Positions 1 to 9,479 of a stretch of 28,204 nucleotides of DNA are shown here, in pieces. Where the stretch lies: assembly GCA_028571305.1 (NCBI GenBank), contig JAOXNS010333188.1, positions 1-28,204 on the forward strand, written 5' to 3'. Under the pieces are notes generated by a model. The model was not told where the DNA came from and made no database searches. It saw nothing but the letters and a program-made list of their open reading frames with translations. The position numbers were made by a program, and so were the translations under genes. Numbering within the stretch: the stretch's first letter is position 1; every line of letters begins with the position of its first letter. This DNA comes from Magicicada cassinii (Eukaryota > Arthropoda > Insecta > Hemiptera > Cicadidae).

Positions 1-1719
1 ACTTTTCAATTGTAAACGTAATTCGATTCTAATTTCTATTATTTACTAGATAATGTTTAGGAGACAAAACACGTCATCGGTGTCGTTGTCGTCATCATCA
101 TCATCAGTATCGCCATCCACCTTCATTAGTCACTTAGGGTTTTGCAGGTAGTATTACACTTTAACATTGCAGGTCTTGAATTAACTGCTTCTTGGGTGAA
201 GAAAATGTACGTATAGGCTACACAGTGTGGTAAATGCGTCTCGGTACAAGTGGCCCGCTTTACTACTGATTCAGGTAGTCCTGCTAACATTCTGTCGGAT
301 TGCAAGTGGACGCTGCGTCATCCGGGGTTGTAACCACCTACCACGTACGTACGTGAATGTATATTTTTACATTAATGAAGTAGCTTACCTTCTTGAATCA
401 TTCTGTGAAACAAATAGATCATTAATACCTGTGTATTTAAGCCAAATATGACAAAAAATTAATTGGTTTGAAGGACAATTATTTACTTAAAATAAGTGGT
501 ATTGATTCATAGCTACATCGAGAAAGTGCCACGGAACAATTTCTATAAAAGGCAACAGAAACTGTGGATTCGGTACTGGTCTAAAGTATTTTACTAAGAA
601 AGATCTTAACAATTTATTGCATCCTGAAGTCGAACTGCTGATAGACAGAAACACGATTGGCGCAGCGGATGAAAGCAGAGATAATATAAAGTTTTGTAAT
701 AACGAATTCATGTCATTACTGTCTTCGAATGTTTAAATGAGTCTTTGCCACTTTAAATGTTTCGAAATTGGTATTAAAACTGTTTAATTTTAAATAGTGT
801 GAAGATTAATTATGTCTACATTAATTTGGCTTTACTGGATAGTATTTAATTGTTTAATTATGAAATCTATAATTAGTCTCTTGCTTTCTAAATGTGAAAA
901 TGCAGCTTGTAGTCCTATAAGAATACGAATGAACGTGAATTTTCTGACGTGAAAAATGTTTGGTAAACGCAACAACCATTCGAAGAAAACTATAAATTTA
1001 ACTATTTGTCACTGCTTTGTGATTTATTATTAATGTCTCATGAAGTATTCATTTGTGTTATAATATAAACAGACAACCGTATTAATTTTAAATGGGTATA
1101 AATTTGGAATTACTACAGCTTGTAAATTGTGTTTCACAACTTATATCGTGTCCATCCAATATGACGGTAGTCAGCGCATGGAGATTCTCAATCCTAGTTC
1201 GTGGATAGATAAAACTGCTCCCTACTATGCATTTTATATCAGCGTCCCCTCTGAAACCGTCGAAGTAATTGTTATTCTCGTTCATAATTCATAAGAGGCT
1301 CGAATGCCCTCTATGGTGTAATAATATCAGATGTCTTCCGCACTGAAAGGGTAGAGGTAATATTATTGTGCTGGGGAAGCTATGTGGCTCTACAATAGGC
1401 CTACTATTCGGCCTCATAGAAAACTAGTCTGACTTAAGAACAAACAGATTTCGAATTTCGTAGCCCATTGTAATAATCTTTTATTGTGTTATCGATTTGC
1501 TGAATAGAGAAAACAGTAAAAACTGTGTGTAAGCACGTAAAATTCGTTGTTTTAACGAAAGGATATACAGTATGCCGCTAGGACACGTAGAGTAATCGTT
1601 CTGAAGTTCATAAATTTTACATAATTCTTACGATGGAACTTCTACTCAGCAGCCTCAAATAGAGCGGAACGCAGTTTGGCACAGTGGTCTCCAATTTCAT
1701 TGTAGATGGTACCTAGAAG

Positions 1720-1725
<6 letters not shown>
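1..1725. other. AT-rich unique non-coding sequence
   Basis: No gene is recognisable in this stretch. Open frames here are short, often lack an ATG and show no familiar domain. The interval 220-340 is slightly richer in G+C and is open in two frames, but neither gives a recognisable product. One TAGGCCTA octamer lies at 1396-1403. The sequence reads as intergenic or intronic. Confidence 0.6.
92..106. repeat. (TCA)5 microsatellite
   Basis: Five uninterrupted TCA units sit in a wider imperfect TCG/TCA/TCC-rich tract (about 72-120). The tract could read as Ser- or Asp-rich peptide, but no supporting open gene surrounds it, so I treat it as simple sequence. Confidence 0.85.

Positions 1726-1759
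<34 letters not shown>
1726..1759. repeat. (TG)17 microsatellite
   Basis: Seventeen uninterrupted TG units are followed by a degenerate GT-rich tail to about 1790. Apparent open frames through it on both strands (Cys/Val repeats on plus, Thr/His repeats on minus) are artefacts of the dinucleotide repeat. Confidence 0.95.
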
Positions 1760-1762
<3 letters not shown>

Positions 1763-1989
1763 TTCTACATATGTCTGTGGTGTGCGTGCACATAGTAAAG
1801 GAAGTACGAACAACATGTAAGTTCAGTAGTGCTTCTAGGCCAATTAAACATAAAAAAAGGAATGTGTGGAGCATCGTAATGATAATAAAATGTAAATGTG
1901 TAATCCATGTTATATATAATAACAAACCCACATACAGGCTACACCCACTCATCAAGGTGCTACAGACTTTTGAAGTAGTGGCTGACAGC

Positions 1990-4850
1990 CAGTAAGGCGC
2001 CTTTGTTTTGACGTCACGATTGTTGACTGTTAAATTAGATTAGATAGTCCGAGTTACAATCCCATTCAGGATTGTGGTCTTGTATGTACTCTGACGTTTA
2101 TGAAGTCCATGAAGTTTGGACCTCCACTGTTAGTAGTGAACAGTTTACAAGGCAGCTCATTTACTCCTCCTCCCCGCCAACCGAAAGGCTCTTCAGTGGT
2201 ACAGTTTCTTTAGACAATGATACCAATTTTGAGCGGCCAGACTCTTCCCTCATCCGTACGTGGTATCGTAATAATATTTATGGCGTTAAGAGACTAACGA
2301 CCTCTGACACTTCAAACTCCATGACCGTCTTAAACTTGGAAAATAGCGTAAATGTAAAATACGTGAAAATTTTGTATGATCAAAAGCAGTGCCTACAAAA
2401 ATACATTATTTAAATTAGTAGACAAAGGAGATCAAATAGTAGTAGGCTACCTGAGAAGAACTTTATGAAGTCCTGACAGCTGAGTGCCGTGAAATTGTTA
2501 ACGTTGAAAATGTGCGTACTAGATTCGACAAGTCGGTACAAGCTTTTTTGTGGTTATTTCTTCTTTTGTTGATGGTTAGTAAGTAGAGAGCAGATCTGAT
2601 GACAGTTTGTAAAACATAAGCACAGTTTGATTCCATAAGAAGATGTGTTTCTAGAGGTAATAAAACAAGATAGCAAAAAACAAAACAGGTTGCTTTTTAT
2701 TTGGATGAAGCTGTAGAATAAAGAACTAGTCTTATGTATACGTCTCCCCCAAGTCTACAAAAATCTGAGTCTGCCCTTCCGATACACACGCTTTGACATC
2801 GGTATTGATTGTGGTGGTCGATTCACTTTACATTTTTTTAACACATTTTAAAAGCAATGCGTAAACTGAAGGTGAGCTACGTGTTTACACCATGGTTACT
2901 GAAATTACAAGATGAGTTTTCTAACAGACAAACTATCGGTTTAAGTAATAATCAGTAGGCCTGCATAGGTCATCAGGATAATACAGTGTTGTAAACTCAA
3001 TTTAAGTTTATTTAATAACTCGTTTCGTTACTTTGTAAACATCTTTTTCAAATCTGAGTAAAGAGAAAGAATATATTTTTACTTTTAAATAAATATTTAA
3101 AAGAATTATTTTGCCTTTTGTGAGAATAATTTTTTGTAGTTTTCTTTTTTCAACTGTTAAACCAAAACACGTATAGCAACATTTTGTATTATACAAGATG
3201 GCGTGCTTAGGACTGAGATTGAAAAGGGGAACAAGAGACAGAGTGAGCAGAGAGAGCACTTGTTTCGTATTCTTGATTTGCAACACATTCGTACACGTTG
3301 TAGGCTGTTATTTCTATAAGTGGTAAATTCAACTCTCTTTTGTAACGTTCCCCGCAGCCATACAACAGAAAGCTGTTTCTGCAGCTCTTGTTTTCTTCTG
3401 TTTTTGAGACGTCTGCTTTGAAGTCTGCGAATCTGCAGAAATGCAGTAAATTTACTTGTTAATGCATGTACGTTAGTAATTTAAGTTAGAATTTTTTGTG
3501 AATTTAGTAAAAGTTAAATATACATGCAATTGCATGTGTCGATTTAAAGTTTAAGTATAAACACAAAGCATAACGTAAGTATAAACTATAGCATATAAAG
3601 TCAAAATTAATGTGTGATGGTAGGTTATAACCTCGTTAGTGGAACTAGTCGTTTTCTTACAAATCACTTTACAGTAACTACCGTGTGCACAAGCAATTTT
3701 CGATAATCAGATTATCTAGCGGTCAGAAACTGACTACGGCTATGTGTAGCACTTAACGTTATCGTACATTAGTGTAAAAGTAGTGAGCATAAACCAAACA
3801 TTTGTGTTTCTATATAAAAAATAAGAATTATACAGACAACGTTAAGCTAAGTGGTAGGATAAGAAGAGTCATACAGGTTTGTTGTCCTGTCACATTTAGT
3901 GAAGATAGGAAGAGCCTTTCATTAAAAAAATGGGAAAAGGAAAGGTTAGGAAAAATATTATTACCGAGGATCGTGTGGACAAGATTCTTAAAACCGCAGG
4001 GTTACGTTATTGAATACACAGACATGATGAATATTTATTAACCTTTCTTTGAAACAGTGACATTCATATTACAATAGTTCTCCTAGTTATACGATTATCC
4101 AAAACGCACCAAACACAGAAAATTATAAAAACTGTCAGGTTAAATTAAATTACAATAGGCGGCAATCTCAACTAATAACGCACTGTGTCAACGAACACCA
4201 AACTGCTGGAGCCCAATTCTGGCAGCCCCCCCCCATTTTTCGTTATATACCCAGACTAGGTCAGTTGTAGCTTTTAATGTTGAGGAGAAAATTCCTGATG
4301 ACTGGATAATAATCGGGCTGTGTCAAGAATTTGCTAGCGTCAACTAGTCTTCGCCAGACATCTCTCGACCCCAGGGAATTAACGCGACTACCTGTCGACG
4401 CTACAAATTCGTGAGGGTTCTCGTAGGCTATATGTGTGTTGTTTATGTGGTACTGGTGTAACATTATGCACGATAATTTAGATTAGAGACGAAAGAAGGT
4501 ACAGGATTCTGTAGAACCCACAATAGTGTTATGTCTATAATACAGTTTTAAAAAACAAGGAAGAAAGAAAATGGAGCAGCAGCACAAACGTAAAGAACGA
4601 GATAGTTTTTTTTTATGATAAGAGGAACAAAAATAGTTAAGCTATTGTTAAACTATTATTAAAGTATTTATTAATCTGTTTGTGATTAATAAACGTAGTA
4701 TTGATTACAGGTTGGTAAAAAGCGAAGAAATCAGTATATACCGAAAAGGAGATGTTTTATCAAATTTTAGGTAAATACGAAATTTTCCTTTAGCAGCGTC
4801 AGGGAATTCTTTATTTTAAGAAGGAATATTTTCTATGACTGTTTTGAGCC
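1990..4850. other. Non-coding stretch, no gene seen
   Basis: This is mostly AT-rich sequence. An open frame at 2072-2413 (113 codons, TTG start) is the only sizeable one and shows no convincing domain. A 22-bp perfect hairpin (10-bp arms, 2-nt loop) lies at 3082-3103. A run of nine C residues lies at 4226-4234. I see no RNA gene or transposon ends. Confidence 0.55.
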
Positions 4851-4859
4851 GTTCGTGTT

Positions 4860-5216
4860 GTGCGTATGAAGTTCCTGTTCAGAAGTGCGTTGTAGGACGT
4901 CGGTGTTTGAAAGCGTGTCGGAATTCAACGAGTCGATCTGTGACGTCTTCCTTAGAGAGGGGTTCGGCGACGAGATTGACGGGAAGCGATAGGATCTAAT
5001 CCACCTCACTGCAGAATTCTTTATCAGATTCTCAGTCTGAAAGTGGAAACAAACTGCCGTTCGAAGGGTTCAAGAATTCGATCATTTGCTATGAACGACT
5101 CTGAGAATGTTCGAAGGTTCAGTGAAGAGCAGATGGAAGGACGACGCCTCTTCTCCATCAACTCAGGCAGTATAATTATAATAGATTTTATTGTAATAAA
5201 TTTTATGGTATTTTAA
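4860..5216 (+). other. GC-raised block with exon-like short frame
   Basis: G+C rises to about 50% here, against about 35% around it. The plus frame is open from 4980 to a TAA at 5214-5216, and an ATG at 5091 starts a 41-residue reading beginning MNDSENVRRFSEEQMEGRRL. The first ~27 residues are polar and charged. After about 5170 the frame runs into AT-rich Ile/Phe codons typical of non-coding DNA, and a GT at 5170 could be a weak splice donor. Near-identical direct repeats gttcgaagggttca (5059) and gttcgaaggttca (5109) and small inverted repeats around gattctcag/ctgagaat are present. It could be an isolated exon, a 5' UTR or an old repeat. I do not recognise the peptide. Confidence 0.2.
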
Positions 5217-5219
5217 AAA

Positions 5220-6589
5220 TGTATGTCTGCAAGAAGCTTACGTATTAAAATAATTGCAATCATATTATATAGCCTGTGTACAGCATCTTGTGGATGTATT
5301 TTGTAACTGAAATATAATTGTTAGGCCTATAGAGGGGCTTACTCACACATACTCAAATATGTGTACATTTGCGTGCATACACGTAGTTATGGTGTCAACA
5401 TTTAACTGAGAGTTGTGATTTGTAAGATACGATTAGAATCCGATTATTTTTTTTTGAAAACTTTCAATTCTTGTGTATAGACATATGCAGTCTATCACTG
5501 GTGGTGAAGGCTACAGAGCACTTTTGTAACTGTAGCGCCCGCGCGCCTGTGTGTGTGTAAATGTAAATGTTGTTTGTCTGGACTGTTTATGTCAGGCACC
5601 TCTGGGCACCCTTTCTTAACAGATTACATTTTATTTGTAATTAATTAAGACGTTCTGCAGCTGTGCTGGACTGGTCGAACAAAACCGTTCATTCATTAGT
5701 TGTGAAGTGTTCAAAACGCTGAAAGTGTTTTGTAAACACTACGGCGTGGCAGGTGTCATAAGAAAATGTATATAGACTGTATTATATGAGAAGACAGTTT
5801 CTTCATACATTCAGTTTAAAGTATAATGGGCAGATGGTTTATCAGACCTCGTGACCATTATAGCGTAATAATGTATTCGGGGAACGTTATAAGTGTGTTT
5901 ATTTGACTTCAATTCGTAGACTTGCGTAGTAGGAATTTTAAATAAGAAAAGTTTCTGCCGGCAGCAGTTTTTTTTTATATTATTGATACTGATCCATACG
6001 TTACACCCCTTATATAATGTGGGACCTCAATAACGAATATTTATTTAGTTTTGCAACGAACAGTACCTAACATTACTCAGTATATCTATAGGCGTACTAA
6101 TGTAGCTGTAATTTAATTGTAACTTTTAATTCTTACCCATAAGATACTGGGCTGCTACAGGAATACAGGACTTAAAAATACAGTTTAGTAGAACGTAATG
6201 ACAGATTAATCTTAAAAGACACAGAATATCCACTTACTGGAAGAAACAGATGATACCACATAATGAATGCTTCAATTTGTTTCTGTACTATGTATTTAGG
6301 CCTATGTATCTATTCTATATTTATTTATCTCAGTAGCTATATCTAATAAATTGTGTTCCCCAAATATAAGTATTCCCCACAAAGAGTTTTCATTCCAATT
6401 ATAAAGTACTGTGAAATACACTATAAACTATAAAATTATGTTTACAATATATATTTATATTCTATAATACAATACAATTAAATACGGCACTTAAAAATTG
6501 GAACTTATTTTGCTAATTCCGAACAGTATTTTCTTTAATAATTTTTTATTATTTTCTTTAATAACATCTTATATAAGTTGTAAAGAGCT
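5220..6589. other. AT-rich non-coding stretch
   Basis: No gene or domain is visible. The stretch contains two TAGGCCTA octamers (5322-5329, 6297-6304). At its end there is a short tandem duplication of tattttctttaataa (6527-6541 and 6550-6564, 23-bp period). The DNA becomes very AT-rich just before the LINE fragment. Confidence 0.6.
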
Positions 6590-7478
6590 TATAATATTGT
6601 AAAATGATAGTATTTTCTGTAGGTGAGGATTTGACAGAAGAGATTTACATTAATCAGGGAGTGCCCCAAGGCTGTAGCATGTCTCCAACATTATTTAATA
6701 TCTATATTGATGACATAGAGAGTGGATATTACGAGTGGCTCCGGGAATAAAAGTAAATAATACATGAATACAATGATGTTTGTGGATGATCAAGTAATCA
6801 TCCAAAACAACGAATGGGATTTCTAGAGATTAATGTTCCAGTTACAGTAAGTCTGTTCAAATAACAACATGAAATTTCTGTGCAGAAGACATAAACTATG
6901 GCATTTGTGGGCAAATGCTCCTTACAGACTACGATTGTATTGTATAATAAATCTGTAGAGCAGGTTCACATTTCCGCTACCTTGGTTATGACATCGCTTA
7001 TGTTTGGGAGTATGATGTTGATCACAAGCTGGCTACGTTTCAGTCAATATGTGGCGCAATTCGTCGAGCACTGTCAAGAAAAACAAGGAAAGAGACTCAA
7101 CTAAAATTTAGAAGGTAGTGGCCGTGCCGGTATGGTTCTGAAACTTGGGTTCCGGCGACAAAGCATCTGAGTAGAATACAGACGTCGGAGATGAGATTCT
7201 TGCGATCTGTTAAAGGCTGCACGCGAAGACATAGACTCTACAGTGAAGACATTCGTAAAGTGTTGCACATTTTTAATATCCAAGATCGTATTGCAGAGAA
7301 GGATAGGATGCGAGATGGCAGGTTGCCTAAGGGAGTTTGGCAATACAAGCCTGTTGGACAGCGAAGTATAGGAAGACCTAGGAATCGATGGTAACGTGTA
7401 TAAATTCATTTGGGACCGGAGCAGGTGACTCGCCTCGCCCCTGCTAGAAGAAGAAGAAGAAGACGATGATGATGATTT
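6590..7478 (+). mobile_element. Decayed non-LTR retrotransposon (LINE) 3' fragment: reverse transcriptase plus C-terminal domain
   Basis: This is a 5'-truncated LINE open reading frame in several pieces. At about 6604-6732 the plus frame reads reverse transcriptase with the motif QGVPQGCSMSPTLFNIYID, which fits the conserved QGxxxSPxLFNxY block of non-LTR elements. About 25 codons later FVDDQVII (near 6777-6803) matches the catalytic FADD/YADD motif, with Val for Ala. Further on, AFVGKCSLQT (6900), RYLGYDIAYVWEYDVDHKL in another frame (about 6980-7033), YGSETWVPATKHLSRIQTSE (7135-7193) and MRFLRSVKGCTRRHRLYSED (from about 7191) are the usual order of the post-RT region in insect LINEs. QYKPVGQRSIGRPRNRW (about 7344-7394) is the typical C-terminal GRPRxRW motif. 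Frame changes, internal stops and lack of the 5' half show a dead copy. The exact 5' edge is uncertain. Confidence 0.9.
7447..7476 (+). repeat. (GAA)n(GAT)n simple-repeat tail of the LINE
   Basis: About five GAA units pass directly into four GAT units and then a run of T. The tract lies about 50 bp after the GRPRxRW codons, where a LINE 3' end is expected. It is therefore most simply the microsatellite-like 3' tail of the element rather than an independent repeat. The Ser-rich minus-strand frame across it (7101-7526) is an antisense shadow. Confidence 0.7.
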
Positions 7479-7479
7479 T

Positions 7480-8880
7480 TTTTGAATAGTTTGAGGCTCG
7501 ATTACGTTTACATTCACTGTATACACGAACTATCCACTCTTGTGTCTTTCCTGATTTTAGTTTAAGACTCTATAAAGCAACTTCATACACTGACAATTAT
7601 TTTGCAATTTTGATTAGGAATAACTTTATTTCAATGGGCTTCCTAAAATCTGACCCATTTCTAACTCTTCAAATGAAACCTAAAGAGAGTAGATAAAACT
7701 ATGGAATGCAAGTCACTAAGAGAACGTGATAGCTGTAGATTGTTCTTGTAGAATCCTATTAACAAGATGGAAAGGGTATAAAAATGAGAACGAAAGAAAA
7801 TAAAAGTAATTCTCAAATTTAATTCACACTCCAGAGCCTTCACTCAGACACCCATCTTCTTTGGCTTCGATATCATGGAGGATGGAGGTTATGATTTGTA
7901 GTAGTTGTAAAAATTCACTAAAACCTCAGTCACTCAGATTCGTAATTCAAGACATCTGTACCTTTCTCTAGTTCTCGTACCTTTAATATTTCCTCCACGA
8001 ATAATCTAAACATAAAGTATCGTTGTTCTTCCATCACGTTGTCCAAATACTCTGGGTTTTTTGTTTTGGTTTTCAGTCACCACTATCTTCTTTTGTTTAC
8101 TGAGGTTGAAGAGTACTCGAACTCGATAATCCTACTTCTCATGCTAGAATTAGCATTCTCCGATAACACCGTTATTCAAAATTTGTTCAAACAAAACATG
8201 TTTGTTTTGATGTTCAAGTATGAACAGCATACAACAGTGTAGCATACAGCTATAATATAATGGTTATCGTTGAATATAATTTAATTATAATTTATCATCA
8301 AAATCGTAACTTGGCTACAAAATAAACCTATCATTTTTATATAGCAGTTTTCGTGTAGCAAGTTCTTAAGACAAGAGATCTGTTTCTTCCTACATTCTTT
8401 TTATTTCAGCTTGGTTTTCATGGTTAGTAATAACGTAGTACCCTATTGATTATTTTTGTCGACATGATCCACGTTGGTCGCTGTATATCACAATGTATGT
8501 GTGACATTGATTGTCTATATAGCTTTTGTTTGATTACTAGTTTCTATTGACCACATTCAGAGGTGCATATAGTGTGAAGCAACCTAAATGCTGCCGACAG
8601 TGGATGGCAAAAATCTCTTGCACAACCGATGTCACTTCTTTCGCTGTTGATTCGTCAATGTGAATAAAGTATGTTAAGATACATAGTAAGTATGTATCAG
8701 AAAAAGGAAATGTTTGGACATAATCAATAAGGTCGTTTAAACAAAATTCCGACTGCGTGAGCAATGCATTATGGTAGTGCATGCGCGCTAAGGTTTGCAA
8801 GATGAGTTACTTCGGCGGGTCTCTCACGTTTCACTAGTTCAGCATCTTCTAGAATTTTCATTCCAGACAGAACAGAATCA
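7480..8880. other. Non-coding stretch between LINE fragment and GC-rich repeat
   Basis: I see no gene, RNA or transposon end here. Short frames at 7661-7843, 8039-8242 and 8537-8800 are unremarkable in composition and lack recognisable motifs. Confidence 0.55.
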
Positions 8881-8893
8881 ACTCGATCTGCCT

Positions 8894-9000
8894 CGGCTGC
8901 GCTGTCGTCCTAGGCACGGAGAACCGTGAGGTGTGCGAATGACGCCTTGGGGGAGCCTTTCATCTGTATATAGCAGCTCACCGTTCCGGCCGATCCCTCA
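8894..9000 (+). repeat. Unit 1 of the 257-bp-spaced duplication
   Basis: The unit begins cggctgcgctgtcgtcc and runs through gaggtgtgcgaatg and ttgggggag to ttccggccga. By hand alignment about 47 of the first 61 positions match unit 2 without a gap. Many of the differences are transitions, as expected for old copies drifting by point mutation. Confidence 0.7.
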
Positions 9001-9150
9001 GGCCGCGCCTATCACCCATGGCAATACGGCTGTACGTTCCTTCGGGTTAATTCTTAAGGGGATCACGGAGGCGTGTCTCAATCGTGGCACCAGGCCGGTG
9101 GGCCATAACGAAATCAATTTTACGCATTTACGCATCTTCACGAGCCACTT

Positions 9151-9258
9151 CGGTTGCGCTGTCGTCCTGGGCATGGGAAACTACGAGGTGTGCAAATACC
9201 TAATTGGGGGATTTATCCACTTGGGCTTTGTAGCTTTATCGTTTCGGCCGAAGCCAAT
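9151..9258 (+). repeat. Unit 2 of the 257-bp-spaced duplication
   Basis: The unit begins cggttgcgctgtcgtcc at 9151, exactly 257 bp after unit 1. It keeps gaggtgtgcaaat and attgggggat at the same offset and tttcggccga at offset 258. Similarity fades after about 9270. Confidence 0.7.
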
Positions 9259-9479
9259 GGCGGCACTAAGCTGCCTGCTGGTGAATCTTTAAGAAAAACA
9301 CGGAACTGCGCTCCTGATTGGATGACGAAATTCTCTCCTGCACACCATACTATGCAGAGAGGACCCGCATCCTAATTACTTGTGTTGCTAACAAATGACT
9401 GACCTGCACCCGAGGAACCTATCGTTCATCGGGCTGCGACCCGCACAAGGCACACACACACATATTGGCGCGCAATTTC

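Noticed and set aside
1713-1995. Open frames on both strands with Cys/Val or Thr/His repeats
   Set aside because: Both arise from the (TG)17 microsatellite and have no conserved domain.
3082-3103. 22-bp hairpin cttttaaata/tatttaaaag as an element end or terminator
   Set aside because: It is built only of A/T plus one G-C pair and is expected by chance in such AT-rich DNA. No neighbouring gene needs a terminator.
6527-6564. Duplicated tattttctttaataa as a target-site duplication of the LINE
   Set aside because: Both copies lie on the same side of the LINE fragment with a 23-bp period, so it is a local tandem duplication.
7101-7526. 141-codon minus-strand frame with poly-Ser
   Set aside because: It is antisense to the plus-strand LINE C-terminal region. 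The Ser run is the reverse reading of the GAA tail.
8933-9375. Two overlapping plus frames (119 and 73 codons) as genes
   Set aside because: They lie in the GC-rich duplicated block, where stops are rarer. The equivalent frame in the other repeat unit is closed, the first starts at GTG and no domain is recognised.
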